Assembly: GCA_003260325.1 (NCBI GenBank)
Contig: MOLU01000001.1
Location: 219,390-283,389 of the forward strand
Origin: Candidatus Gracilibacteria bacterium GN02-872
GTDB lineage: Bacteria; Patescibacteriota; Gracilibacteria; BD1-5; UBA6164
DNA: 64,000 nt
Direction: 5' to 3'
The notes beneath the pieces were generated by a model. That model searched no databases and was not told the DNA's origin. It worked only from the letters and a program-made list of their open reading frames with translations. Below, piece by piece: positions 19,703 to 31,175 of the stretch. How positions within the stretch are numbered: the first letter of the stretch is position 1; each line of letters opens with the position of its first letter. The translations under genes were made by a program, and so were the position numbers.

Positions 19703-21190
19703 TTATTTTGCTATTTCTATAACTCTCATTTCTCTTATAAGATTTACTTTCACTTCTCAAGGATAAGAGAGCTTTTCTTGAATATTATCAGCTATTTCTC
19801 TTGCCATAGAAGAAGCATCTAAATCAGAAACAGTTTTTGCATCAACAAAAACTCTTATTTCTCTTCCAGCAGATAATGCGTAAGCCTTGTTTACTCAAGA
19901 AAAACTTGAAACTAAAGCTTCCATTTCTTGAACCCTTTTTAAATAATCCTCAATTACTTCTCTTCTAGCTCAAGGTCTAACAGAGCTTATAGCATCGGCA
20001 ACTTGAACAATTGCAGTTTCCAAAGATATAGAGAACGGATCATTGTGGTGATTTTCGATTATGTCAATAACTTTTGGATCCATTTTATATTTTCTAGCTA
20101 AAATTCCTCAAATCTCAGGATGAGTTCATTCAAATTCTTGATCCAAAGCTTTTCAAATATCGTGAAGTAATCATCATACTTTACATAAATAAACATCAGC
20201 TCACAAGTCTCTAGCTATTGATTCAGCAATCAGAGCAACTTCTTTACTATGCTTCAAAATGTTTTGTCAATAACTTGTTCTAAATCTAAGTTTTCAAATA
20301 ACAGGAATTATTTCTTTAGGTACAGATTTTATAGATAATTCATCCAAAACTTGATTTCATAAATCTTTTAATAACATTTCTGCTTCTTGTTCTGTTTTTG
20401 CAACTATTTCTTCTATTCTTGCAGGTTGTATTCTTCCATCTTCAATAAGTTTTTCTAAAGATTTCTTAGCTATGTATCTTCTATATAAGTCAAAAGCAGA
20501 AATAAAAACAGTATCTGGAGTATCATCTATTATAAGGGAAACTCAACAACATTTTTCAAAAGTCGTAATATTTCTTCATTCTTTACCTATAAGTTTTCAT
20601 TTCAAATCATCACTTGGAATTTGTATAAGTGTCATTGTAACTTCGCTTGTGACATCAGAAGCGTATTGTTGAATAGCTTTTAAAATGATTTCTCTTGCTT
20701 CTTCTTTTTTGTTGTCTTCAATCTGTTGTTTGTGCTTAACAATCAAATCTTTTCAATCTTTTTCAAATTTTATACTTATATCCTTTAAAAATAGTTCTCT
20801 TGCTTCTTCAACAGTAAGTTTAGACATTTCTTCTAATTTTCAGTCTAACTCTATTTTTTTCTTTTCTAATTCTTCTTTTTGTTTATTTATTGCTTCTTCT
20901 TTTTTAACTAAATTATCTTGTCTATTTTCCACATTTTCTATTTTTCTATCAAGTTTTTCTTCTTTTTCCAAAACTCTAGTTTCAGCTTTTTCAGTTCTTT
21001 TTATGATTTCAAAGCTTTCTTTTCTAGTGTCTTCTAATAATTTAGAACTTTTATTTTCGGCTTCTTTTAGTATTATAGAAGCTTTGTCTTCAGCTTTTTT
21101 GATTTGAGAATTTTTTAAAATATGTAAAACCAAAAAAGTAAGTGCAGCTCACAAACTAGCACTTAACACTCAAATTAATATTTCTTCCAT
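19703..21190 (-). CDS. rny: Ribonuclease Y
   Basis: A 495-residue membrane-anchored endoribonuclease that starts mRNA decay. An N-terminal helix (residues 4-25), a long coiled coil (about 28-150, [20 protein letters not shown] region), a KH domain (about 190-255) and an HD domain with GLLHDIGKALDQE and ENHHNDPF supplying the metal ligands. The C-terminus ([17 protein letters not shown]) is the family's end block. Slightly shorter than the usual 510-520. ATG 21190 gives the anchor, supporting this start. Confidence 0.95.
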
Positions 21191-21371
21191 TTCTTTTAAG
21201 TTAATTGTAAAATTTTAAAGAACGATTCACAGTAGTTTATTATCAATAATTTATAAAAAACTAAAATTGTCTAAAATATAGACAAATATATTTTAATCAT
21301 TTTTCAAAAAAATCAATAAAAAACTTAAAATTTACTTGTAAAATAAATATTTTAAATGTAAAGAAAAAAAT

Positions 21372-21402
21372 AAAAAAGCCTTCAATTAAGAAGACTTTTT
21401 AT
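21372..21402 (-). terminator. Second minus-strand terminator after fusA
   Basis: Minus strand AAGTCTTC and GAAGGCTT pair (one G-U) across TTAATT, followed by TTTTATTTTTTT. Confidence 0.65.
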
Positions 21403-21460
21403 CTAATAATTCAATCAATTTTTAAATATTATTTTTTAATAATAATAAAAAATTAACTAA

Positions 21461-21485
21461 AAAAAGAGAAGAATAAATCTTCTCT
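21461..21485 (-). terminator. fusA terminator
   Basis: Minus strand AGAGAAGA / TCTTCTCT with a TTTAT loop followed by seven T. Confidence 0.85.
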
Positions 21486-21492
21486 AAAATTT

Positions 21493-23634
21493 TTAGTCTT
21501 CGTCAGCAAGTTTGAATCATCTTTCTTCTCTTATCTTAGCAGCAACATTTGTAGGAACTTCTTCATAGTGATCAAATTCCATAGAATAAGTTGCTCTACC
21601 TTGAGAAGCAGATCTCAAATCAGTCATGTATCCAAACATTTCAGAAAGTGGAACCAAAGCAGTAATAATTTTTGCTTGTCATCTGTTTCACATTTCTTCA
21701 ATTCTACCTCTTTTACTGTTTAATTGACCCATTACATCACCCATATATTCTTCAGGAGTATTAACTTCAACTTTCATTATAGGCTCTAATAGTGTAGCTT
21801 GAGCTCTTTTACAAGCCTCTTGGAATGCTTTTGAAGCAGCCAATTTAAATGCTAATTCAGAAGAGTCTACATCATGATAAGAACCAAATGTAAGAGTAGC
21901 TTTTATATCAACCATTGGATATCCAGCAACAAAACCTCTAGCATAAGCCTCTTTCAATCATTTCTCAACTCAAGGAATGTATTCTTTTGGGATAACTCAA
22001 CCAACTATCTTATTTACAAATTTGTTTAGTGGTTTTTCTTTTAAATCTGCTTTTTTATCATCTTCATCAAGCTCTTTGTAAGGTTCAAAAGTAATAATAA
22101 CATGTCAGTATTGACCTCTACCTCAAGTTTGTTTTGAGTATTTGTGCTCTACATCTTTTGCTACAGATTTTATAGTTTCTCTGTAAGATACTTGAGGAGC
22201 TCAAACATTACATTCTACTTTAAATTCTCTTCTCATTCTATCAACTATGATATCAAGGTGTAATTCACCCATACCAGAAATAACAGTTTGTCCAGTTTCC
22301 TCATCAACTTTTACTCTAAATGAAGGATCTTCTTCAGCTAGTTTATTTAAAGCTGTTCACATTTTTTCTTGATCAGCTTTTGATTTTGGTTCAACAGAAA
22401 TAGTAATAACTGGTTCAGGGAATTCTATTGATTCAACTAAGAAAATATCATTTACATCACAAAGAGTATCTCAAGTTTTTGTATTTTTTAGTCAAACTAT
22501 TGCTCAGATATTTCAAGCAGGAATTTCTTGGATTTCTAATCTATTGTTAGCATGCATTTGTAAAAGTCTTCAAACTCTTTCTTTTTCACCAGTAGAAGCA
22601 TTGTAAACATAAGAACCTGATCTCAAAGTTCAAGTATAAACTCTTGTAAAACATAGTTTACCTACAAAAGGATCAGTAGCTATTTTAAATGCTAAAGCAG
22701 CTAGAGACGTATCATCTCAGATTTTTATTTCTTTCTTAACTTCTCCTGAATCAACATCTTTTACAGCTAAAATACCTTCATTTACATCAAGAGGAGAAGG
22801 TAAAAATTCAACAGCAGCATCAATAACCATTTGAACTCAAATATTTTGCAAAGCTGAACCACAAGTTACAGCATATAATTCATTTTTACAAATAGCTTTT
22901 CTAAGTCCTCTTTTTATTTCTTCAATTGTTAAATCTTCAGTTTCAAAATATTTTTCCATCAATTCATCATCTTGAGAAGCAACTTTTTCAACCATTTCTG
23001 CTCTCAATTCTTTAGCCCTTTCTAAACATTCTCCAGGAATTTCAATCTCAGTTATTTTTTCACCAGTATCACCTTCAAAATGATAAGCTTTCATTTCAAT
23101 CAAATCAATAATACCTTCAAAAGTTTCAGCAGCTCAAATAGGATATTGAATAGCCACGACTTTGTCTCAAGCTAATCTTTTTTTGATTGTGTCCATAGAC
23201 ATTTCAAAATCAGCTCCCATTTTATCCATTTTGTTTATAAAAGCGATTCTAGGAACAGAATATTTATCAGCTTGTTTCCAAACTGTTTCAGATTGAGGTT
23301 CTACTCATTGTGAACCATCAAATACGGCAACTCAACCATCAAGAACTCTAAGAGATCTTTCAACTTCTATAGTAAAGTCTACGTGACCTGGAGTGTCAAT
23401 GACATTTATTTGATGACCTTTCCAGAAAGCTGTAGTCGCAGCAGAAGTAATAGTGATACCTCTTTCTTTTTCTTGTTCCATCCAGTCCATTGTTCATTCA
23501 CCATCGTGAGTTTCACCTATTTTATGAATTTTTCAAGTATAGAACAAAATTCTTTCAGTAGTAGTTGTTTTACCAGCATCGATATGGGCAATAATACCTA
23601 TATTTCTAATTTTATCTAATGGAGTTTTACTCAT
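21493..23634 (-). CDS. fusA: Elongation factor G
   Basis: A 713-residue translocation GTPase. G1 is [15 protein letters not shown], switch [14 protein letters not shown]4 [10 protein letters not shown]; the domain order G, II, III, IV, V is intact. Domain IV carries GRGQYGHV and the tip region; domain V has [20 protein letters not shown]. Length is typical. Glycines are a mixture of UGA and GGN, more GGN than in low-expression genes. Separated from the usual rpsL-rpsG-fusA string: neither is in the window. Single-gene unit with its own promoter and terminator. Confidence 0.97.
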
Positions 23635-23711
23635 CTTCTCATATATAAAAAAATATAAAAACTTAAATATAATCAAAAAAAATATTTTTGAAAATATTTA
23701 GTTGCTGCAAG

Positions 23712-23739
23712 ATTTTACTTAATACTTCTTGAAAGTCAA
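23712..23739 (-). promoter_or_regulatory. fusA promoter
   Basis: Minus strand TTGACT (23734-23739), 16 bp, TAAAAT (23712-23717), leaving a leader of about 70 nt. Confidence 0.7.
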
Positions 23740-23817
23740 GTTTTTACAAAATTTTTTTAACAGAAAAAGTTATCTTATAGAAAACCTTAAAAAAAACTGA
23801 AATTAAAAAAAGTTTTT

Positions 23818-23852
23818 AATAAAAAAAGTAAGTATGTTTCCTAACTTACTTT
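23818..23852 (-). terminator. Terminator of the 221-residue gene
   Basis: Minus strand AAAGTAAGT / ACTTACTTT stem with a 10-nt loop followed by T-rich sequence. Confidence 0.75.
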
Positions 23853-24517
23853 TATATTTCTTCTATTTTTAAGCTTTTCATTGCAGACTTTACTTCTGAA
23901 ATTATAAATTTTGAAATAGAAATAGCTTTATCCTTTTTTATTGAAATATTTGCTTCATTTAAGAAAAAAGAGATAATTTGTGCTGTAAATATTATGATTA
24001 CTTTTCAATCTTTATCAAGGAGTTCTATATTTCTTTTGTTTTGAATACTTGAAAAATCGATTGTAGTTGCATCAATCATGTCTTCAATCCATAAATTTAT
24101 TCTATCTTTTATTGGTTTTCTCATATTATTGTCATCAAATTCTCAAACTTCTTCTAATCTAAAATCAAAGCTAATTTGTTCTTTTCATGAAATTTCTCTT
24201 ATTTTGTTTGAAACTTCCAAATTTATTAAAGATAAAATTCATAAAATAAAGTTTGAACTGTATCAAAAATCCATTACTTTGAAAATATTTTCTAGAACTG
24301 AATCATATTTTTTGTCAATAATTATTTTCACCAAAAAATTGGCTAATAAAAAATCATATTTTTTAGCTTTTTTTTCATCTTTTTGAGTTCTTGTAATTCA
24401 AGCAGAAGCTTTTTTGATAGATTCTTTAAATTTTTCAGAAACTTCTTTTACTTGCTCAGGAGAACTTCAAGGGGACTCAGAGTTATCTATATCATAAGAA
24501 TATTCATCTAATGACAT
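23852..24517 (-). CDS. Hypothetical protein
   Basis: A 221-residue soluble, charged protein (starts MSLDEYSYDIDNSES). Visible stretches: SSPEQVKEVSEKFKESIKKA near the N-terminus, a helical middle with SNFILGILSLINLEVSNKI, and a C-terminal SISKFIISEVKSAMKSLKIE. No motif recognised. It has its own promoter and terminator between prmC and fusA. Several UGA glycines confirm the code. Confidence 0.65.
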
Positions 24518-24547
24518 TTCTTATTTTTTATGAATTAAATTTTTTCT

Positions 24548-24576
24548 ATTTTATCATTTTTTTTTGGAAATTTCAA
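24548..24576 (-). promoter_or_regulatory. Promoter of the 221-residue gene
   Basis: Minus strand TTGAAA (24571-24576), 17 bp, TAAAAT (24548-24553). Confidence 0.5.
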
Positions 24577-24587
24577 GTTTTTATTTT

Positions 24588-25451
24588 TTAAAAAGATATT
24601 TTTACACATCTTTCAATTCAAGAATTATCTATAAATATATCAAAACTTAAGTTTTTGCTTTGTAAATATTTTTTACAATATTCTTTTTGATCAAATCAGA
24701 TTTCAATAAACAAAATTATTTTTTTAAGAAAATATTTATCTTTCAAAAGAAAAATTTGCGAAATAAGCTTTTCATAAAGTTCAAATCAAGTTTCTTTTCA
24801 TCAAAAAAGAGCTAAATTTGGTTCAAACTGAATAACTTCTTTTGACATATTTTTAAAATCATTTTCTTTTATATAAGGTAAATTCGCAGTAATTAAAAGA
24901 TTCTTTCAAAAAATTACTTCACCTCAAAGGTGTCATTCTGAACTTGATTTAGAATCTCTTAAAAGAATTTCAAGTAAATCACTTTTTAACAAAATTACTT
25001 TTTTCTCTAATTTTAGATTCTTAATATTTTTTTTAGCTACTTCTAGCGCTTCTTTTGAAATATCTATTCAAATTCATTTTTTAATATTTGTATTTTCCAT
25101 TATAGAAGCTAAAATTGCAGAACTTCAAGTTCATATGTCTATAATCAAAAAATTGTCTATATTATCAAGTTTTAAGCATTCTGAAACTAAAATTTCTGTA
25201 TCATTTCTAGGAATCAAAACTCTATTGTTGACAAAAAAATCTATTCAAAAAAAATTAGCTTTTTCTAAAATATACTCAATAGGAACTCATTTTTTAAACT
25301 TTTCTAAATCTATTTCTATTGATTTTATAAATTTTTTGTCTATTTCATCAATTAAAAATAGCTCTTTTTTTGAAATTTTTAAATTTTTCATCAAAATCAA
25401 GTCTAGTATTTCTGATTTTATTCAGTATTTTTTAAATTCTATTTTTTTCAT
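24588..25451 (-). CDS. prmC: Release factor glutamine methyltransferase
   Basis: A 287-residue SAM-dependent methyltransferase that methylates the Gln of the GGQ motif in release factors. The N-terminal helical domain is followed by RVLIPRNDTEILV, the SAM-binding DIGTGSSAILAS and the catalytic motif, here NLPYI instead of the common NPPYI; ALFGGKETGFELYEKL is the conserved family block after it. Its substrate RF1 is encoded at 57156. ATG overlaps the TAA of the permease gene upstream (TAATG), implying coupling. Confidence 0.9.
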
Positions 25452-26209
25452 TATTCAAAAGTCTTTTTTGAAAATATTAAATTTGTCAATATAATTAAAA
25501 CAGCTATATAAAGTAAAGAAACAGATAAGTTAGTAAAAAGTAATGTATTTGATAAATTTGTAAAGTTTCAAATTAAATCTTTTGTATTTAATGCCTCAAA
25601 TTGAGGAAATAATATTCAAATTCATTTTGATAAATAAATTATAAAAGTATTTTCTCATTTGTAAGCTAAATTTAAAACAAGAGAGTAACTGTGTCAAAGT
25701 AGATAAATAAGCACAGTCACGATAATAGTCATAAAACTTCACATAAAACTAGAAAAGAAAAAAACCAAAGCCAAGACTATTTCTAACTTCAAAAAAGTAT
25801 TGATTAAGGACCAAATTACTAAATTTGAAATTTCTATTTCTCTGAAAAAAAGCATTCCTAAAAATAAAATAGCTTCAAAAAACAAAATCAAAAAAACAAC
25901 AATGGAAAATCAAAGAAATTTTCCAATTATGAAATCACTTCTTTTTATTGGTTTACTGAGGATCAAAAAAATAGTTTTTCATTCTATTTCTTTAAAAAGT
26001 AATTGGCTTCCTATAAACAAAACTCAAATTAGTCAAAAAATTTCTATTGTAGCTAAGCCAAAATCAATAATTATTTTGCTTGCATCTCAAATCGTGATTT
26101 CTGATAAAATCAATGAAAAAAGGATAAAAACTATTCAAAAAAATATTATTACATACAAAAATTTATTTCTAATTATTTCTTTGAATGTATTTAATGCTAT
26201 ATTTAACAT
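25451..26209 (-). CDS. ABC-2 type membrane protein
   Basis: A 252-residue six-helix membrane protein of the ABC-2 permease type. The first helix starts at about residue 18 (FLYVIIFFGIVFILFSLILS); LLFKEIEGKTIFLILSKPIK matches the EIE/ERE region and the 'KPI(K/R)R' phrase typical of ABC-2 permeases such as those annotated NosY-like. No ATPase gene adjoins it, so its partner would be elsewhere. It lies between fmt (17 bp gap) and prmC (1-bp overlap) in a long minus operon. Confidence 0.75.
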
Positions 26210-26226
26210 AAAAATTTTAAAAAAAT

Positions 26227-27192
26227 TTAAAAACTATAATCTAAAAAATCTTTATTTCAATTTAAAAAACTTTTTATATCAGTTGAATTTTTCCCTTCAA
26301 GTTTAATTGTTTTTAAAGTTAGAACTCATTTTTTACAGATAATTCAAATTTGGTAATTTTTTTCTCAATGTTCATTTTCTATTTCTATCACGTCTCAAGG
26401 TGAAAATTCCTCATCATCCAAATCTATTTCTTCAAAAAAACAATCTTCAATAGAAAGCTTTTTTCACTTGTAAAAACTATAAATTCAAGGCCAAGGGAAA
26501 TAAGCTCTAAATTTATTATAAATTTCAAAAGCAGTTTCTTTTTTGAAATCTACTTCTCAATCTTTTTTTTCTATTTTTGAACAATAAGTAGCATTTTTTT
26601 CATCTTGCTTTTCTCATTTTAGATTAGAAGAAATCACTTGTTCAAGTGTTTCTAAAAGTAATTTTGCTCCAAAATTTTCAAACTTTTTAAAAACATCAGG
26701 AGTTTTGTCTAAAATATCTAAAATTACTTCTTTTTTAGCTAGTATGTCTCATTCATCCATCCCCTCTGACATGAACATAATTGTCAATCAAGTTTTTTCA
26801 TCTCAATTTTTTAAAGACTCTTGAATTGGACTTGCCCCTCTATATAAAGGTAATAAACTTCAATGAATGTTTATACATCAAAATTTTGGAATTTCTAAGA
26901 TTTCTTTTGGAATTATCTTTCCATAAGCAACAACAACAATAAAGTCTAAATCTAAACTCTTTAATTTTTCAAAAAAATTTTTATTTTCTTTTAGTTTTTC
27001 TGGCTGTAAAACTTCTATTTTCTCATCCAGAGCCAAAGATTTTACTGGAGTTGGTAAAATTTCTTTTTTTCTTCAAATTGGTTTATCTGCTTGCGAAACT
27101 ATCAACTTAATTTCTACTTTTTTTTCACTTTTCAAAATATTTTTTAAAATATTTTTCGAAAAATCTCAAGTTCAAAAAAATGCTATTTTCAT
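26227..27192 (-). CDS. fmt: Methionyl-tRNA formyltransferase
   Basis: A 321-residue enzyme that formylates the initiator Met-tRNA using 10-formyl-THF. Family landmarks: FFGTGDFSKNILKNIL, DFIVVVAYGKIIPKEIL, the catalytic core CINIHGSLLPLYRGASPI (Asn, His) with MDEGDIL, and the C-terminal OB-like domain with PGIYSFYKGKKL. Starts directly after the TAG of the upstream gene (TAGATG) at ATG 27192. Length is typical. The initiator tRNA may be the Met(CAT) gene at 50455 or 63560. Confidence 0.93.
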
Positions 27193-27642
27193 CTATTTTT
27201 TAATTAGTAAATAATTTTGATTTCATTGATCTGATTCAAAAAATAAATAAACTTCATCAACTTCTTTTGTTGATAAAATAATTTTCTTTTTTCATCAAAT
27301 ATTTTCTATTTTTACAGAATCAAAAGTTTCAATTTTCTCTTTTTTATCAGAAATATCTTTTAAAGACAAATTTTCATCTAAATCAAATCTGTTTATTAAA
27401 ATATTATTTAATTCTGTATTTTTCTCATCATTTAATTGAAATTTTAATTCATAATTTGCTTTTTCTTCTCAAATATTTCTTTTGTTTTCTTTTTGATTAA
27501 AAGTCAATTTTAAATCATTTTTCTCTGAATTATCAATTCAGATCCATTTTGCAAATTTTCCATTTCTAAAAATATTTATTTCTAAATGATTTTTAATTTT
27601 TAATTTATCAAGTTTTTTCTTTAATTTTTCTTTTTCAATCAT
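27193..27642 (-). CDS. Hypothetical protein between the pilin-like gene and fmt
   Basis: A 149-residue soluble protein (starts MIEKEKLKKKLDKLKIKN) with a basic helical start and beta-like middle (HLEINIFRNGKFAKGIGIDN). The start lies inside the end of the pilin-like gene, overlapping it by 38 bp in another frame. The stop abuts the fmt start. No family recognised; position suggests co-expression with the pilin-like gene. Confidence 0.6.
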
Positions 27643-28069
27643 GATTTATTTCAATTTCAATTTGGTTTTTTATTGTTTCAACTTTCTTTTTTAAATCTTT
27701 TTCTATTTTTTCCAAAATATCTATTTTTTTTCAATCTTCCTCTATTTGTTCTTCATTTATTTTTAAAGATATTTCTTTTTCAGACTTGTTTACTATTTTT
27801 ACATTATTTTTTTCATCAAAAATATTTTCATAAACTAAAAAATAATTTTCTCATTTTTTGAAATCTATCTCATAATCAAATATTTCTTTTGATTTTACTT
27901 TTAAATCTTCTTGTTTCAAAAATGTCTCTAAGTTACTTATTTTTGAACTAAATTCTTGATTTTTATAAAATGTTAAAAAATTTCAGATTCACATAGCTCA
28001 AATTATTGAAATAATTGCAACAACAACAATTACTTCAACAAAACTGAAACCAAATAAATTATTTTTCAT
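27605..28069 (-). CDS. Type IV pilin-like (prepilin) protein
   Basis: A 154-residue protein with a class III signal sequence: MKNNLFGFSFVEVIVVVAII, where cleavage after Gly7 would leave Phe1 and Glu5 of the mature pilin, followed by the hydrophobic helix. The rest is a charged globular domain with no cysteine pair. Minor pilin or pseudopilin is likely. Together with comEC at 16164 it could belong to a DNA-uptake or adhesion pilus; no prepilin peptidase or pilus ATPase is in the window. Overlaps both neighbours. Confidence 0.8.
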
Positions 28070-29150
28070 TTTTTTTCTTTTTTAAAGGTAATATGCTTTC
28101 AAATATTTTATTTATAAAAATAACAATTACAACAATTATTCAAAAAACTATCATTTTTCAAGTTTTTTCTAAAAAAAGTCAAGTCAATCAAAAAAGTAAA
28201 GATAAGCTATAAATTGTAAAAAGTATTTGGTTTCTTGTTAGTCAGATTTTTAAAAGTCTGTCGTGAAGATGTATAAAATCTCATCATTTTAGAGGATTTT
28301 TTCAGCTCAAGACTCTTCTTAAAATAACATAAACAGCATCAACACTATAAATTCAAAATACAACTAAAACAGTTGCGATTTTACCTCATGAAATAATTGC
28401 AAGAGTTGCTAGCATAAAGCCTAAAAACATAGTTCAACTATCTCACATCAAAATTTTTTCTTTAAAGTCAAAATACCAGAAAGGAAGAATTATTCAAACT
28501 AAAATCAAACTAGTTTTCATTATGAACTCAGCATTGTTTATCAGATCATAATCAAATTCTCTGTTAAATAAAATAACTCAAAGCAAAAATAAAATCAAAA
28601 ATGAAATAAATGAAACTCAAGAGGTATTTCACTGAATTCAATCAGACCAATTTAGAGAATTAAATACAAAAACGTACCAAATTATAGTAAAAATCAAAGG
28701 AATTATGTAAATAGTGAGTCAAAATAGCTGAAAATTATAAGTTTCAAGATTTATTATTCCTCAAAAAATATTACTTACATAACCTATTTTTATTGAAGTT
28801 AATCAAATTATTGCTCAAATAGTAATTTGAATTATAAGTCTTATTTTTGGACTGACATTTAATCTGTCATCCAAAAAACTTATTGTTGTTATGATAAGTC
28901 AAAAGATCCAAATAAGTCCAAGTTTGTAGTTGTAATTCACGAAAAAATAACTTATTGTAAAAAATCATATAAAAAATACAACTCACATACTGTAAGGAAT
29001 CGGTTTTCTTTTTTTTCAGTATTTCTCTGGATTATCTAAAATATTTATTTTATAAAATAATTTTTTAAATATCAAAATCAAGATTAAGCTCAAAAAACTT
29101 GAGGCAAAAAAAATTATAAAAAGTTGAGAAATCAAATCAAAATTATTCAT
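28059..29150 (-). CDS. Glycosyl-1-phosphate transferase, WecA/MraY family
   Basis: A 363-residue polytopic enzyme that transfers a sugar-1-phosphate from a UDP-sugar to undecaprenyl phosphate. Conserved cytoplasmic loops are visible: DNPEKYGKKRKPIPYS, FLDDRLNVSPKIRL, FNSLNGSDGIQGNTS, MGDSGTMFLGFMLATLAI and GDFIHLHDRLLKIGL. The HxH-type loop and the third motif point to the WecA/TagO branch (teichoic or polysaccharide initiation) more than MraY. The start follows the upstream stop by 1 bp and its end overlaps the pilin-like gene by 11 bp. Confidence 0.88.
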
Positions 29151-29151
29151 A

Positions 29152-29865
29152 TTATTTTAAGTAATTTTTTAATAATTTTAAATAAAACACAAAAGTCGTC
29201 ATTGTCAAGATAAAATATCAAAGAGAAACTCAATCTATTTTTCATCAAAAATATCACATTACCACTCAATAAAGTGAACCTATAATTATAAAAATAATTC
29301 AAACTAAATTTGTCCAATATCTAAATTTATCTTTTGTGCTTACAAGTCAAGTTGTTACAAAGCTGAATCATAAAGCCATAATTATTCACTCAAATCAAAC
29401 ACTAAAAATTATTTCATTTCATCAAATATTTAGTCAATTTGTTCAAAAATATATGTATAAAAATATTAAAAATACATTTAAAGCTCACAAAAAATATTCA
29501 TTAAAAATTTTTATATCTTTTCAAAAATTATAAAAAGTAAATGCTTTTATTGATGCAATTAAATAACAAATTTGCCAAATTACATATTGGTATTTTCATA
29601 AATAAATCAGTCAGTAAATTGAAATCAATGTAAAAATCAAAGTTGAACTCAAGTGATAAATAGCTCAAATCTTACTATCTCAAGAAGTATAGTTTGATTG
29701 CATAACCATTATAAAGAGATTTCATAAGAAATTTGCTATAAAAAGAATCAAAATTTCAGCAATATTTCACTTTCAAGTTACATAAACTATTACTATAGAA
29801 ATCATAAGAAGTAGATATATCCACCAATTTTGTTTAGAAAAATTTTTCAGTTCTCATAAAAACAT
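29152..29865 (-). CDS. Polytopic membrane protein, unknown
   Basis: A 237-residue protein with about seven hydrophobic helices and no charged domain. Phrases such as GNIAEILILFIANFLGNLFI and GSLYGVVMGYFGGKIDGVSL resemble PnuC-type or small-solute membrane proteins, but no diagnostic motif is seen. It is the first gene of the minus operon running through the WecA-like transferase, pilin, fmt and prmC. Function unknown; a nicotinamide or vitamin transporter would be a guess. Confidence 0.65.
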
Positions 29866-29894
29866 AATTTTTTAATTATAAAAATATTTTTCTA

Positions 29895-29922
29895 AATATA
29901 CTTTTTTTTCAAAAATTTTCAA
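29895..29922 (-). promoter_or_regulatory. Promoter of the 29865-to-24588 operon
   Basis: Minus strand TTGAAA (29917-29922), 16 bp, TATATT (29895-29900), about 25 bp before ATG 29865. Confidence 0.65.
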
Positions 29923-29930
29923 TTAAAAAT

Positions 29931-29959
29931 AAAAAGTTGTAGAATTTCTACAACTTTTT

Positions 29960-29960
<1 letters not shown>
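29931..29960 (-). terminator. pheS terminator
   Basis: Minus strand AAAAAGTTGTAGA pairs with TCTACAACTTTTT, followed by ATTTTT. The left arm contains the pheS stop region. Confidence 0.85.
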
Positions 29961-31027
<1,067 letters not shown>

Positions 31028-31055
31028 TTTCTCTAAAATTAAAAATATTTTTTAA

Positions 31056-31083
31056 ATTATAAAAAAAATGTTTAAGAAATCAA
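31056..31083 (-). promoter_or_regulatory. pheS promoter
   Basis: Minus strand TTGATT (31078-31083), 16 bp, TATAAT (31056-31061); divergent from the copper ATPase promoter. Confidence 0.7.
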
Positions 31084-31109
31084 GAAAAAATCGTAAATCT
31101 AAAAAAAAT

Positions 31110-31137
31110 TTGAAAATATATTTTTTTACATTATAAT
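31110..31137 (+). promoter_or_regulatory. Copper ATPase promoter
   Basis: TTGAAA (31110-31115), 16 bp, TATAAT (31132-31137), about 38 bp before ATG 31176. No clear CueR/CopY-type operator is seen. Confidence 0.65.
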
Positions 31138-31175
31138 AAATTACTATACAATTTATAGTTAAAAATTATAAAAAT

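Larger units (their letters stand above)
21191..21492. other. Intergenic region between rny and fusA
   Basis: About 300 bp with no supported gene. It holds two fusA-side terminators (21372-21402 and 21461-21485). No confident rny promoter is visible, though the 21191-21330 stretch must contain it. Confidence 0.6.

Noticed and set aside
20685-21107. 140-residue plus-strand ORF
   Set aside because: Antisense of the RNase Y coiled coil; Ser/Phe/Leu bias typical of reversed Glu/Lys helices.
21191-21330. rny promoter
   Set aside because: Several TATAAT-like and TTGATA-like words exist but none with acceptable spacing.
25800-26306. 168-residue plus-strand ORF
   Set aside because: Antisense to the ABC-2 type membrane protein, whose minus frame has regular helices, a coupled start and UGA glycines.
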